A DNA stretch of 64,000 nt from Planctomycetota bacterium (GTDB taxonomy: Bacteria; Planctomycetota; PLA2): positions 124,001-188,000 of the forward strand of contig JAJFFH010000027.1 in assembly GCA_021776735.1 (NCBI GenBank). The letters are read 5' to 3'. Position 1 is the stretch's first letter. Every line of letters begins with the position of its first letter. Below are positions 8,282-17,639 of the stretch, in pieces. A program made the translations under genes and the position numbers. The notes beneath the pieces are model-generated. The model was not told where the DNA came from, made no database searches, and saw nothing but the letters and a program-made list of their open reading frames with translations.

Positions 8282-9110
8282 AGACGCGTTTGAGTCGTTC
8301 GAGCGAAACGTGGGTGTAAATCTGGGTGGTCGCGATGTTTTGGTGGCCCAAGAGTTCCTGAACCTCGCGCAGGTCGGCGCCGCGGTCGAGCAGATGGGTC
8401 GCGAAGCTGTGGCGCAGCGAGTGCGGCGTGATCCGGGGATCGACGTCGGCGCGGAGCGCGCAGTCCGACACGATGCGGTGGACCGATCGTGCGGTCAGGC
8501 GTCCGCCGCGTTGGTTCAAAAAGACCGGCCGAGGATCGGTCGTTGGCGGACGGACGGCGATGTACGCGTGGAGCGCGCGGACCGCGCCACCGCCGAGCGG
8601 AGCGATCCGCTCGCGCGCGCCCTTGCCGCGGACCAGTGCCGTGCCGCGGTCGAGCTCCAGGTCGTCCATGTCGAGTCCGACGCACTCGGCGACGCGCAGC
8701 CCGCCGCCGTAGAGGGTCTCGAGCAGGGCCGTGTCGCGCGGCGTCTTCGCGACATCGACGAGGCGTCCGACCTCGTCTTCGGCGAGGTGCAGCGGCAGGG
8801 GACGGCGGGGCGAGCGCGTGCGCAATGCGCGGCCCACGTCGGCGGGAGCGCGGTCGGTTCGCGCGAGCCACTTCGTGAACGAACGGACCGTCGCCAGGCA
8901 CTGCGCGATGCTGCTGCGCTTGAGTCCGCGACCGCTCAGCTCCGCGAGATAGCCGCGCAGGACCCGATGTGTCAGGTCGCGCGGGCGCGGGACGTCCTCG
9001 CGGTCGAGATACGCGCCGAGGTCGCGCAGGGTTCGGGCGTACGCGCGCACCGTGTGCGGCGACGCGCTCTCGCGCAGGCCCTTGAGATATCTAGCGATCG
9101 AGCGCTTCAA
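8256..9110 (-). CDS. xerC: Tyrosine recombinase, XerC/XerD type
   Basis: 284 residues, the usual Xer length. The N-terminal SAM-like core-binding domain spans residues 1-90. The catalytic domain has the full set: Arg in GGLRVAE, Lys in GKGARER, His-x-x-Arg in HSLRHSFAT, His in LGHQ and nucleophile Tyr in TTQIYTHV. It should resolve chromosome dimers at dif with a partner Xer; no attachment sites or cargo suggest a phage or integron integrase. The TTG start overlaps the end of pabB by 20 nt. An exact dispersed word lies antisense inside it (8551-8563), read Tyr-Ile-Ala-Val-Arg. Confidence 0.9.
   Translation of the reverse strand: MKRSIARYLKGLRESASPHTVRAYARTLRDLGAYLDREDVPRPRDLTHRVLRGYLAELSGRGLKRSSIAQCLATVRSFTKWLARTDRAPADVGRALRTRSPRRPLPLHLAEDEVGRLVDVAKTPRDTALLETLYGGGLRVAECVGLDMDDLELDRGTALVRGKGARERIAPLGGGAVRALHAYIAVRPPTTDPRPVFLNQRGGRLTARSVHRIVSDCALRADVDPRITPHSLRHSFATHLLDRGADLREVQELLGHQNIATTQIYTHVSLERLKRVYETAHPRA
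8551..8563 (+). repeat. Dispersed word, exact copy
   Basis: Antisense to xerC, so the peptide encoded here is Ile-Ala-Val-Arg and not Thr-Asp-Gly-Asp-Val; the DNA word is kept although the reading differs. Confidence 0.85.
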
Positions 9111-10464
9111 AGATCGCGCGACCCTTCGCGAGGGTCTCCTCGTACTCGGCTTCCGGTATCGAATCGGCCACGATGCCGCCGCCTACATGGACCCGCACCT
9201 CGCCCCGGGCCAGCCACGGCGTCCGGATGGCAATGTTCAGCTCCATGTTTCCATCATCGGTCAGGATGCCGATCGAGCCCGTGTACGGGCCACGTCGTCC
9301 GGCTTCGAGTTCATCGATGATCTGCATCGCACGCACCTTCGGCGCGCCCGTGATCGAGCCGCCCGGAAATGACGCCGCCAACAAATCCACGCGGTCGCGG
9401 CCTGTTTCGAGCCGTCCGATGACGTCGGCCGCGCGGTGGTGGACCGAAGCGTAGGACTCGACGGCGAAGCAGGGGACGGCGATGCTTCCGGGTTCGCAGA
9501 CGCGCCCCAGGTCGTTGCGCTCGAGATCGACGATCATGGCCAACTCGGCGCCGTCCTTCTCGCTCGTTTCGAGTTCGCCGATCAGCGCGGCGTCCTCGGC
9601 CGCGGTTCGGCCGCGCGGCCGCGTGCCCTTGATCGGGCGCGTGAGGACTTTGCGTCCGCGTTGCGACAAGAACAACTCCGGACTCGTCGAGAGGACCGCC
9701 GCGCCGGGCCCGAGATCGAGATACGCGCAGTAGGGAGCCGGGTTCGCGGCGCGCAGCTTCAGGTAGAGCGCGAGCGGATGCCCGGCAAACGGCGCGCGAA
9801 ACTCGTGGGCATAGTTCACCTGAAACACGTCGCCGGCGTGGATGTACTCGATCGCGCGGCCGACCGCGGTCAGATAGTCCTCGCGCGGAATGCAGGGTCG
9901 CAACGGGGCGGCGAGCCGGTCGTTGAGGGGCGGGGTGCCGCTTCCGCGCAGGCAGGCCCGCAGCGAACGGACGGCGTCTTCGGCACCCTCGCGCCACAAG
10001 AACCACCAGGCCGCATCCTCTGCGTCGTGCACGGCGACGGCGGGGTAGTACGACAGATCGATGTCGAACAGGCCGGCGTCATCGGCGTGGCGGGCGGGTA
10101 CGCGCTCAAACGCGGTCCGCAAGCCGTAGCCCAGCAGACCGATCCAGCCCGGCCCGTACGGAAGATGCCGCGAGCTTGCTTCGGGCCCGGTTGCGGTTGC
10201 CGAGAGGGCGGCGCGGAGAAGGGCGGAGACATCGGGCTCCAGGGCGCGAGCACCGCCCGGTACCCGGATTTCCCCATGTTCCGGACGCCAGGCCAGCCGG
10301 GCGAGCGGCATCGCGGCCACGACGGTGAAACGGGCGGTTTCGGCCCCGTCGAGGATGGCAACCCGGCGGGCAGACGCAAGTCTCGCCAGCATCGCGCTGG
10401 ACGGGGGGGGCAGGGTCTCACGCTCCGCGCGCGTCCTGCCGAGCGCGGGCAGATCGAGCCGCAC
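9091..10464 (-). CDS. pabB: Aminodeoxychorismate synthase component I
   Basis: 457 residues, chorismate-binding family. The PIKGT motif (RPIKGTRPRG) carries the Lys typical of PabB; TrpE has Ala at that position. Other core motifs are present: ELFLS, DLERNDLGR, FPGGSITGAPKVRAM and YTGSIG. It makes 4-amino-4-deoxychorismate, with a glutaminase subunit, for folate synthesis. Start is GTG 10464. The gene overlaps xerC and heads a three-gene leftward group. No PabA or PabC is next to it. Confidence 0.9.
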   Translation of the reverse strand: MRLDLPALGRTRAERETLPPPSSAMLARLASARRVAILDGAETARFTVVAAMPLARLAWRPEHGEIRVPGGARALEPDVSALLRAALSATATGPEASSRHLPYGPGWIGLLGYGLRTAFERVPARHADDAGLFDIDLSYYPAVAVHDAEDAAWWFLWREGAEDAVRSLRACLRGSGTPPLNDRLAAPLRPCIPREDYLTAVGRAIEYIHAGDVFQVNYAHEFRAPFAGHPLALYLKLRAANPAPYCAYLDLGPGAAVLSTSPELFLSQRGRKVLTRPIKGTRPRGRTAAEDAALIGELETSEKDGAELAMIVDLERNDLGRVCEPGSIAVPCFAVESYASVHHRAADVIGRLETGRDRVDLLAASFPGGSITGAPKVRAMQIIDELEAGRRGPYTGSIGILTDDGNMELNIAIRTPWLARGEVRVHVGGGIVADSIPEAEYEETLAKGRAIFEALDR

Positions 10465-10559
10465 GTTCAGGAGGATACCGCAGATACCGGATATCGTCGG
10501 AAAACGGGCTGCGAAGCTCGGTCGAATCTGCCCTATAATCGAAGACCTAGGAGTCTCTC

Positions 10560-11522
10560 ATGATCCGCGTTGTCTCTGTCTCGCTCGTCTTGGCCGCTGT
10601 CGCCGTTGCCGAAGAAGCCAAGCCCAGCCAACTCACGCCCTACTCGGTCACGGAAATCGACCAGTACCTGGCCTCGTTCAAGGCGAGCTTCAAGAAAAAG
10701 AGCGTCCCCGAAGAAGACGCCGTCGCCATGCTCTCCGATTTCGAGAAGGCGTACCGCTATCTCGAGTCCAAGGGAGACGCAAGAACCAAGGTCGAGGAGA
10801 AGGCCCAGGCCAACATCGTCAAGATGATTTCGCGCGGGCTCAAGGCCCGCGGTCGTGCGACCGTGATTGCGGAGTGCGCGCGCAGCCTCGGCCGTTTGGC
10901 CGATGCCCGGGCCAACAAGGATCTCTTGAAGTGGATGGGCCGGACCCTGGACGCCAAGGAGGCCAATCCGCTTTGGATCGAGTACGGTTTCTTGGCATTG
11001 GCCCGAATCGGCTCGCAGGACACGCGGACCTTGGACCTCATTCTCAAGCAGGCCGTGACGGGCAAGGACTCGACGGTGCAAGGCCACGCGTATCGCGCGG
11101 CCTACGAGTTCCGGCTGCTCAAGGGAAAGGTTCGCAAGGAGTGGTTCAAGAAGATGCTCGGTCGCGTGGGCGGCCTGTACAACCAGTACAAGAACGGCGA
11201 TCCCAAGTCGCGCGGCACGTACGAAAAGCGCTACAACGAGATCAAGCAGTACGCGCTCACGGCCCTCAACGAGCTGTCCGGCGCCAATGAAAACTGGCAG
11301 GATCCGACCAAGGCCGGCGACTGGTTCAAGGCCAACAAGCGGCGCAAGTGGAACGACTACGTCGGCGTGAACTTCCGGAAGAAGGAAGCCGCCAAGCCCA
11401 AGGGCGACAAGGACAAGAAAGACGACAAGGGCGACGCGGAGAAAGAGAAGAGCGACAAGGGCGACGCGGAGGAAGACAAGAAAGACGACAAGGACAAGGG
11501 CGGGGACTCGCCCGGCAAATGA
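10560..11522 (+). CDS. Exported helical-repeat protein with Lys/Asp-rich tail
   Basis: 320 residues. ATG 10560 follows AGGAG (10550 region). A signal peptide (VVSVSLVLAAVAVA) leads to about 220 residues of helical, HEAT/ARM-like repeats (NPLWIEYGFLALARIGSQD). The last 50 residues are a low-complexity Lys/Asp/Glu/Gly tail built from near-repeats (DKKDDKGDAEKEKSDKGDAE), matched by imperfect tandem DNA repeats at about 11400-11515. No enzyme motif is seen. Likely a periplasmic scaffold of the planctomycete type. Confidence 0.65.
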   Translation: MIRVVSVSLVLAAVAVAEEAKPSQLTPYSVTEIDQYLASFKASFKKKSVPEEDAVAMLSDFEKAYRYLESKGDARTKVEEKAQANIVKMISRGLKARGRATVIAECARSLGRLADARANKDLLKWMGRTLDAKEANPLWIEYGFLALARIGSQDTRTLDLILKQAVTGKDSTVQGHAYRAAYEFRLLKGKVRKEWFKKMLGRVGGLYNQYKNGDPKSRGTYEKRYNEIKQYALTALNELSGANENWQDPTKAGDWFKANKRRKWNDYVGVNFRKKEAAKPKGDKDKKDDKGDAEKEKSDKGDAEEDKKDDKDKGGDSPGK

Positions 11523-11608
11523 TCACTTGATCCACCGGCGCATGCACGGCCCGGTTCTCGTCGTCTAACCAAGGCCGCCCGAGGCCGCACCAAGCCCGCA
11601 CCTGACGT

Positions 11609-12241
11609 ATGGAACGCCGCAACGACCCCCTCGTGCCGATCCTGGGGTCGCTCGTCGCGATCGCGGTTCTTGCGTCCCTGGTTTTTTTGGTCCCGGGCAT
11701 CACGCAGTGGTTTCGATCGACGCCGGACGCCGTCGCGGGTGAATCGCTGTCGCCGACCAAGCCGATCGAGATCTGGCTCGGCCAGGATGGCGACGACGGG
11801 ATCACGCTGGTTCTTGAACCGCTGACGGACCAGAAGGCAGCCCGACGACTGGATACCGCGATGCGGGATGGGCCGTACCACTACCTGAGCCTGACGGTCT
11901 ACAACTTCGCCCGCGACGAGCCGTACATGCTCGATGTCAACAAGGGTCTGGCGTCTCCGGATGGCGGGGCCAGGCTTGAGACTGCCGCGAAGCTGCGCCG
12001 TGCCGATGCGCCTCCGCATCTACGCGCGGTGCTCGATGGTCTGGGTGGAGGCAAGGCGCAACTCACCGTTCGCCGTGGCGAGCAGGGGCAGCTTCTCCTG
12101 GTGGTCCGGGAAGCCCCGACGAACCGCACCGCGTTTGTGTCCGGTCACCTGCGGCTCGAACGCCGCGAGGTTACGCGGCGCACGCTCGCGGTCTGGCGCG
12201 CCCATCCGACCGGCGGCGACGCGGGGATGTTTGAACGATGA
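11609..12241 (+). CDS. Single-pass membrane protein of unknown function
   Basis: 210 residues. One N-terminal membrane helix (residues about 10-30), then a 180-residue extracytoplasmic domain with alternating beta character (ITLVLEPLTD; YHYLSLTVYNF; RRGEQGQLLLVVRE). No family recognised. Its stop TGA overlaps the ATG of the next gene (ATGA at 12238), so the two are translated together and probably act together. Confidence 0.6.
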   Translation: MERRNDPLVPILGSLVAIAVLASLVFLVPGITQWFRSTPDAVAGESLSPTKPIEIWLGQDGDDGITLVLEPLTDQKAARRLDTAMRDGPYHYLSLTVYNFARDEPYMLDVNKGLASPDGGARLETAAKLRRADAPPHLRAVLDGLGGGKAQLTVRRGEQGQLLLVVREAPTNRTAFVSGHLRLERREVTRRTLAVWRAHPTGGDAGMFER

Positions 12242-13605
12242 TCGAACCCAACCAGAACCGACCCGCGAGTCCGGACCGGGATCAGTCCGCGAGTGACTCG
12301 GATCGTCGCCGCGAGGATGTTGCGGACGACGCGCAGGTCCAATCGCAGACCCTGACGACGGGCACGCACGCGATGCCCGCCACCGACGGCGATGTCTTGC
12401 CGGCTCCGCTGGCCGCCATGGCGGAGGCGCTCCGGGCGAACGCCGAGGCGCTCGGTCGCGTGGACGACGGCCAGCGCCGGCTCGCCGACACGATCGAGCG
12501 CACGGACAACGCGGCGCAGGTCGTGACCAGCACGCGCGCGCTCAACGAGACGTTTCGGGGCCTGAGCGAGATCCAGCGCGGACTGCTCGACGCGCTCGTC
12601 AAGAGTCGGCGCGAGAGCGGCGGCTCCGGCGTGATCATCCTCGGTATCGTCGCCGCGGCGCTGGTCGGCGCACTCTTGGGGGCACTTGCGTGGGACCATT
12701 TCTCGCCGCGCGACGACGGGCAGGCGCGGGCCGAGTTGAATCGACTCAAAACCGACGCCGAGCGCCAGGACCGCGAAATCGCCGACCGGAACGCCCGGAT
12801 ACGCGAGGCCGAGCGCCAGGACCGCAGCCTCCGGGCCGAACTCAAGGGCCGCGACGAGGAGCTGGCGGCCGCCGCGCGGACGCGGGACGGGCTCAAGGAA
12901 CAAAACCGCGAGCTGGAAGGCAACGCGGCGAACAACCGGGCGAAACTCGAGAACTTCGTCCACTACAAGCATCAGGCTGACCGCGCCGGCGAGCTGTCTC
13001 AGACCAACCTCATCCTGGGGCAGAAAAACCGCCAGCTCCGCGAACAGGTGAATCACCTCGAAAAAGAGCGCGAGAAGCTGTACGGATGGATGGGCGACAA
13101 GCTCCTCGAGATGAAGGGCGGCGACCCCGAGGCGATCATGCGCGCCGCACAAGCCAAGGGCATTCTCAAAAAACCCAAGCCCAAGCCGGAACCGGGCGGG
13201 CCGGTGGCGCTCAATTCCAGCCGAGAGCGGCTCGTGAAGGGCGCGATCAACCGGTTGTTGCCGGATAGCGAGGAGAGCCTCCAGGTCGTAAAGATCGGCG
13301 CGATTACGAACGGATCCTCGTTTCGGGATGTCATCGTGGCCCGCTATCGCGTGGGCCGCATGGTCGGCCAGATCGTCTGCGAGGAAATGACGATCCATCT
13401 CGATCCCGGCAGTGGGACCATCGAGCTGCGCTGCCTGCGCGGCCAGATCGTCAACTCCGGCCGCAAGGGAGGCCAAATCCCGATCGGCGACAGCGGACAC
13501 TCGGAGTTCCTCGAAAGCGAGGGCATCAAGAACTGGCTCCGCCGAAGTCGGGCGATCGCCGAGGTTCACGCGGACGGGCTGCTTTCTTTCAAGGAACGCC
13601 CCTGA
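12238..13605 (+). CDS. Membrane-anchored coiled-coil protein of unknown function
   Basis: 455 residues. A disordered N-terminal 50 residues carries a one-mismatch copy of the dispersed word (12383-12395, Thr-Asp-Gly-Asp-Val). Short helices follow, then a membrane helix at about 130-150 (GVIILGIVAAALVGALLGALAW), and a long coiled coil (about 155-290) rich in Arg/Glu/Asp. A folded C-terminal domain (about 315-450) ends in Lys-Glu-Arg-Pro. Coupled by ATGA overlap to the preceding membrane protein. Possibly an envelope scaffold; no catalytic residues recognised. Confidence 0.6.
   Translation: MIEPNQNRPASPDRDQSASDSDRRREDVADDAQVQSQTLTTGTHAMPATDGDVLPAPLAAMAEALRANAEALGRVDDGQRRLADTIERTDNAAQVVTSTRALNETFRGLSEIQRGLLDALVKSRRESGGSGVIILGIVAAALVGALLGALAWDHFSPRDDGQARAELNRLKTDAERQDREIADRNARIREAERQDRSLRAELKGRDEELAAAARTRDGLKEQNRELEGNAANNRAKLENFVHYKHQADRAGELSQTNLILGQKNRQLREQVNHLEKEREKLYGWMGDKLLEMKGGDPEAIMRAAQAKGILKKPKPKPEPGGPVALNSSRERLVKGAINRLLPDSEESLQVVKIGAITNGSSFRDVIVARYRVGRMVGQIVCEEMTIHLDPGSGTIELRCLRGQIVNSGRKGGQIPIGDSGHSEFLESEGIKNWLRRSRAIAEVHADGLLSFKERP
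12383..12395 (+). repeat. Dispersed word, one-mismatch copy
   Basis: CCGACGGCGATGT, in frame as Thr-Asp-Gly-Asp-Val-Leu-Pro in the disordered N-terminus. It shares the downstream bases CTTGCCGGC with the copy at 18054. Confidence 0.7.
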
Positions 13606-13630
13606 CGAGAGTCGCTCGGAGCGATTCTCG
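13606..13630 (+). terminator. Hairpin directly after the coiled-coil gene
   Basis: CGAGAGTCGCT-CGG-AGCGATTCTCG: 11 bp with one G-T pair and a 3-nt loop, starting right after the TGA at 13603-13605. No T tract follows. Likely a 3' end structure or terminator for the two-gene operon. Confidence 0.5.
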
Positions 13631-13731
13631 CTAGCGGGGCGGGCGAGCCTCCTGCCCGCGTACGCTGCGGGCCGCCGGACCCTCGTTGTGCCTACGGTTG
13701 GCCGGACGCTGCGCGGCTTGGCGGGATGGAC

Positions 13732-13794
13732 CCTGAGGGAAGCGTACGGACGGCGATTTTGGACCGATATCGCCGTCCGTCGGCTTTCTCAGGG
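13732..13794 (+). repeat. Inverted pair of dispersed words forming a long hairpin
   Basis: ACGGACGGCGAT (13746-13757) and ATCGCCGTCCGT (13769-13780) are perfect 12-bp arms around an 11-nt loop. Pairing continues outward through GAAGC/GCTTTC-like segments to CCCTGAG (13732-13738) and CTCAGGG (13788-13794). The 427-bp gap 13606-14032 between the coiled-coil gene and rny has no credible gene; this is its most striking element. Compare terminators formed by inverted uptake sequences in Neisseria and Haemophilus. Confidence 0.7.
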
Positions 13795-13902
13795 GTGTTT
13801 CGCGTTTCGCCGCGGTCCTCCGACTGGCAAAAAGCGTCGTAGGCGGTTTCTGCAGAATTGACGGGTGGTTGGCGCGCCGCCTAGACTGGGGGCAGTCGGG
13901 TT

Positions 13903-13921
13903 CCGGGGGGCGGCCCCCCGG
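13903..13921 (+). promoter_or_regulatory. GC-only hairpin in the rny upstream region
   Basis: CCGGGGGG-CGG-CCCCCCGG: perfect 8-bp stem, 112 nt upstream of the rny start. Very stable as RNA. It could be a leader structure controlling rny or the last part of a termination zone. Confidence 0.4.
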
Positions 13922-14032
13922 CCCGCTTCCATATAGATCGGGACCGTAAAGTCCATTCCGGCTCCTTATGGTTGGGCGCCGGTTACTGATAGTCGGACCA
14001 ATGCGATCCCGGCACCTTTTTGGGGCTGGGGC

Positions 14033-15586
14033 ATGGACTACCTAATTGGGGGAATCGCCGGTCTCCTCGCTGGTGCTGCGGCGGGCTGGTTCCTCTACCA
14101 GCGCTATCTCGCCGGGCGGGAAGCCGACGCGCGTTCGCGTGCGAAGGCGATCGAGGGCGGGGCTCGCACCGAGGCCGACCGCCTCGTCAAGGACGCCGAG
14201 GTGCGCGCTCGCGACGAGGTCGTCACGCGGCGCGAGGAGTTCGAGAAGGAAGCCGAGAAAGAGCGTGCGGAGATCCGCCGCATCGAGAAGCGGCTCCTGA
14301 ACCGCGAGGAGACTCTCGCGCGGCGCGATGACGACCTGGGGCGGCGCGAAAAGCAGTTCGCCGGCCAGGAGAGCCGTCTGGCCGATCGCCAGGCTTCCCT
14401 GAAGCAGCGAGCCGAAGCGCTCGATACCCGCGAGGAGGAGATCGGCGAGAAGCTGCTCGTCGTCGCGGACATGAGTCGCGAGCAGGCCGAAGAGGAGCTG
14501 ATGCGGCGGCTCGACGACGAACTGTCGGCCGAAAAGGACAAGCTGATCGGCCGGCGCGTCCAGGAGGCCAAGGACGAGGCGGACCAGCGGGCGCGTGAAA
14601 TCGTACTGACCTCGATCCAGCGCCTCGGGACGATGTACATGAGCGACGCCACGGTTTCGACCGTGGACGTGCCCAACGACGAGATGAAGGGGCGGATCAT
14701 CGGCCGCGAGGGCCGCAACATCCGCGCCTTCGAGAAGGCGACCGGGGTCGATGTCATCGTCGATGACACGCCGGGCGTGATCGTCGTCAGCGCCTTCGAT
14801 GGCGTGCGGCGCGAGATCGCGCGACGCACGATGGTCCAGCTCATCCGCGACGGTCGCGTGCACCCGAGTCGAATCGAGGAGGTCGTCGGGAAGATCAAGA
14901 AGGACATGGACTCGCATCTGCGCGAGACGGGCAAGAAGGCGCTGCAGGAAGTCGGCGTCCGCGGGCTGCACGGCAAGCTCATCGACCTGCTCGGGCGGCT
15001 CAAATTCCGCACCTCGTACGGCCAAAACGTGCTCGACCACTTGATCGAGGCGGCCCACCTTGCCGCCGCCATGGCCGCGGAGCTGAAGCTAGACATCAAG
15101 CTCGCCAAGCGCGCGGCCCTGCTGCACGACATCGGCAAGGCGGTCGATCACGAGATGGAGGGCGGCCACCCGGCGATCGGTGCGGACATCGCCCGGCGCT
15201 GCGGCGAGAACAAGATCATCGTCAACGCGATCGCTTCCCATCACGACGACGTGCAGATGGAGAGTGTGTACGCCGTCATCACCCAGGTCTGCGATGCCCT
15301 GAGTGCCGGCCGGCCCGGCGCGCGCCGGGAGACGTTCGACCGCTACATCGAGCGGCTCCAGCGTCTCGAGGACGTCGCGTCGTCGTTCCCCGGCGTGGAT
15401 CAGGTCTTCGCGATCCAGGCAGGGCGCGAAGTGCGGGTCATCGTCAACCATGCCAAGGTTTCCGACAAGATGGCGATGCGCGTTGCCCGCGACATCGCCC
15501 AGGAAATCGAGAACGAGCTTACGTACCCCGGCGAGGTGCGCGTGACCCTCGTCCGCGAGACCCGTGTCGTCGAGTACGCGCGATAG
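14033..15586 (+). CDS. rny: Ribonuclease Y
   Basis: 517 residues, family length. An N-terminal membrane anchor (LIGGIAGLLAGAAAGWFLY) is followed by a long Arg/Glu coiled coil (about 30-180), a KH domain (GRIIGREGRNIRAFE) and an HD domain (LLHDIGKAVDHE, then SHHDDV). It is a membrane-bound endonuclease that starts mRNA decay. ymdB lies 22 nt downstream, an arrangement also seen in Firmicutes. ATG 14033 gives the anchor directly. It opens a dense block of housekeeping genes to nadK. Confidence 0.96.
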   Translation: MDYLIGGIAGLLAGAAAGWFLYQRYLAGREADARSRAKAIEGGARTEADRLVKDAEVRARDEVVTRREEFEKEAEKERAEIRRIEKRLLNREETLARRDDDLGRREKQFAGQESRLADRQASLKQRAEALDTREEEIGEKLLVVADMSREQAEEELMRRLDDELSAEKDKLIGRRVQEAKDEADQRAREIVLTSIQRLGTMYMSDATVSTVDVPNDEMKGRIIGREGRNIRAFEKATGVDVIVDDTPGVIVVSAFDGVRREIARRTMVQLIRDGRVHPSRIEEVVGKIKKDMDSHLRETGKKALQEVGVRGLHGKLIDLLGRLKFRTSYGQNVLDHLIEAAHLAAAMAAELKLDIKLAKRAALLHDIGKAVDHEMEGGHPAIGADIARRCGENKIIVNAIASHHDDVQMESVYAVITQVCDALSAGRPGARRETFDRYIERLQRLEDVASSFPGVDQVFAIQAGREVRVIVNHAKVSDKMAMRVARDIAQEIENELTYPGEVRVTLVRETRVVEYAR

Positions 15587-15608
15587 CGCACGATAGCGCG
15601 AACCAAGC

Positions 15609-16382
15609 ATGCGAATCCTCTGTCTGGGAGATGTAGTCGGCGCCCCGGGCCGCGACGTGCTCATGCGCACGCTGCGGCCCTACCGTGAGCAAAACGGCAT
15701 CGACTTCGTGGTCTGCAACGTGGAGAACGCGACGGAAGGTTCGGGGATCAACTCCTCGGCCTTTCGGTCGCTCAGGGCCGCGGGCATCGACGTCGCGACG
15801 ACAGGCGACCACGTCTATCGCCGCGCCGATGTCTTGAAACTCTTCGAGCGCCACCCGGACCGCATTCTGCGGCCGCTCAACTATCCGGCGAAGGCGGCAG
15901 GCCGTGGGGCGACGGTCGTGACGGCGAACAACGGCGTGCCCGTCGCGGTCGTCAATGTCCAGGGCCGCGTCTTCATGGATCCGAGCGACGATCCGTTCCA
16001 CGCGCTGCGCACGATTCTGCCGACGCTTGAGGCGAAGGTGATCATCATCGACTTCCACGCGGAGGCGACGAGCGAGAAGCGTGCGATGGGCTGGTTTCTC
16101 GATGGCCAGGCCACCGCCATGGTGGGTACGCATACCCATGTGCCGACCGCCGACGAAGAGGTGTTTCCCGAGGGCTTGGCGTACGTCACGGATCTCGGCA
16201 TGTGTGGTCCGTACCGCAGCGTGATCGGCCGGCGCAGCGATGCCGTGCTCCACAGCTTCACGACAAAGATGTACGCGCGGTTCGGTGTCGCCGACGAAGA
16301 CGTGCGGGCTTGCGGCGTGCTGATCGAGGTCGATCCGGAGACCGGCAAGGCGCAGTCGATCGAGCGGGTGGTGCTGCGCTAG
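15609..16382 (+). CDS. ymdB: YmdB-family metallophosphoesterase
   Basis: 257 residues. Family signatures: GDVVGAPGR at the N-terminus, NVENATEGSGI, TGDHVYRR, IDFHAEATSEK, GTHTHVPTAD and TDLGMCGP. Asp, Glu, Asn and His ligands of the dinuclear metal site are in place. Bacillus YmdB hydrolyses 2',3'-cAMP and is genetically linked to RNase Y. TGDH replaces the more usual TGNH (Asn to Asp). ATG 15609 is 22 nt after rny. Confidence 0.93.
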   Translation: MRILCLGDVVGAPGRDVLMRTLRPYREQNGIDFVVCNVENATEGSGINSSAFRSLRAAGIDVATTGDHVYRRADVLKLFERHPDRILRPLNYPAKAAGRGATVVTANNGVPVAVVNVQGRVFMDPSDDPFHALRTILPTLEAKVIIIDFHAEATSEKRAMGWFLDGQATAMVGTHTHVPTADEEVFPEGLAYVTDLGMCGPYRSVIGRRSDAVLHSFTTKMYARFGVADEDVRACGVLIEVDPETGKAQSIERVVLR

Positions 16383-16418
16383 TTGAAGTTGGGCTAGCTG
16401 ACTCGAAGAGAGCATGAG

Positions 16419-17633
16419 GTGGGCGCGGGGGCGGACAGCGTGACGGCAGAGGCGCGGGTGTTTTCGGTTTCCGAGGTGCAGCGCGAGGTGCGCGAGCTCG
16501 TCGAGGAGTTTTCGTCGCCGTCGATCTGGGTCGAGGGCGAGATCTCGAACTGGCGCCCATACGCATCCGGCCACCGCTACTTTCTCTTGAAGGACCACCA
16601 CGCGCAGATCGACGTCGTGATGTGGCGTTCAAGCGCGCAGCGTCTTCGCTTCGATGCGGAGGACGGCATGGTCGTGCGCGCGCGCGGGCACCTCACGCTT
16701 TACGAGCCGCGAGGCAAGTACCAGATGATCGCGCAGCGGCTGGTTGCGGTGGGCGAGGGCCCGTTGCAGCGCCGCTTCGAGCTGTTGCGCGCGCAACTGC
16801 AGGAGGAAGGACTCTTTGATCCGGTGCACAAGAAACCGCTGCCAGCGTATCCCCGCCGCGTCGCGCTCGTCACGAGCCCGACGGGCGCGGCGGTGCGCGA
16901 CCTGATCCACGTTGTCACGCGGCGTTGGCCGGCGCTGCGCCTTGTCGTCGTGCCGGCCAGGGTGCAGGGCGACGGCGCCGCGGATGAAGTCGCGGCCGCG
17001 TTGCACGTCGCCGACGGACTCGGGGTCGATGTCATCATCACCGGGCGCGGCGGCGGCTCGCTTGAGGACCTGTGGGCCTTCAACGAGGAGCCGGTGGCGC
17101 GGGCGATTTTTGCCGCCCACACGCCGGTCGTGAGCGCAGTCGGCCACGAGGTCGACACGACCATCGCTGATCTGGTGGCGGACGTTCGTGCGGCGACCCC
17201 GAGTGCGGCGGCCGAACTCGTGGCCCCGAACGGAGCCGAGGTCGCTTCGCGCCTGAGAGGATTGACCGGCCGACTGGGCCGCGCCGCGCACGCGATCGTC
17301 ACCGAAGGCCGCCGCCGGATCGACACGCTGCGCCGGTCCCGGGCGTTTCGTCGCCCGCAGGAAGCCGTCGCCGAGCGCGACCAAGTGATTGACGGTCTGG
17401 CGGAGAGACTGGCCCAGAGCCTCACAGAAACACTGGCGTCCCGCCGCCGCACGCTGGAAAAGGCGGCGGCGCGGCTCGAGGCCCTGTCGCCGCTCAAGGT
17501 GCTGGCCCGCGGCTACTGCGTGACTCTCAAGGATGATGCGGTCTTGAGGAGCCGGAACGACGTGGCGGACGGCGATCGTCTCCGGACCGTGCTCGGGGAC
17601 GGTGAGATCGACTCGATCGCAGTGGTAGAGTGA
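16419..17633 (+). CDS. xseA: Exodeoxyribonuclease VII large subunit
   Basis: 404 residues. An N-terminal OB fold (VEGEISNWRPYASGHRYFLLKD) is followed by the catalytic domain (VALVTSPTGAAVRDLIHVVTRRWP; IITGRGGGSLEDLWAFNEE; AVGHEVDTTIADLVADVRAATPSAAAEL) and a helical C-terminus. It acts with XseB as a single-strand exonuclease. Start GTG 16419 is used; GTG 16440 is an alternative that removes seven residues. xseB follows 6 nt after the stop. A partial dispersed word (17566-17576) lies near its end. Confidence 0.95.
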   Translation: MGAGADSVTAEARVFSVSEVQREVRELVEEFSSPSIWVEGEISNWRPYASGHRYFLLKDHHAQIDVVMWRSSAQRLRFDAEDGMVVRARGHLTLYEPRGKYQMIAQRLVAVGEGPLQRRFELLRAQLQEEGLFDPVHKKPLPAYPRRVALVTSPTGAAVRDLIHVVTRRWPALRLVVVPARVQGDGAADEVAAALHVADGLGVDVIITGRGGGSLEDLWAFNEEPVARAIFAAHTPVVSAVGHEVDTTIADLVADVRAATPSAAAELVAPNGAEVASRLRGLTGRLGRAAHAIVTEGRRRIDTLRRSRAFRRPQEAVAERDQVIDGLAERLAQSLTETLASRRRTLEKAAARLEALSPLKVLARGYCVTLKDDAVLRSRNDVADGDRLRTVLGDGEIDSIAVVE

Positions 17634-17639
17634 GCGACC

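Noticed and set aside
8256-9110. Phage or integron integrase
   Set aside because: Length and motifs fit Xer, and no attachment site, cargo genes or composition change surround it.
13412-13861. 149-codon open frame running over the inverted pair
   Set aside because: It overlaps the coiled-coil gene in another frame and has no ribosome site or domain.
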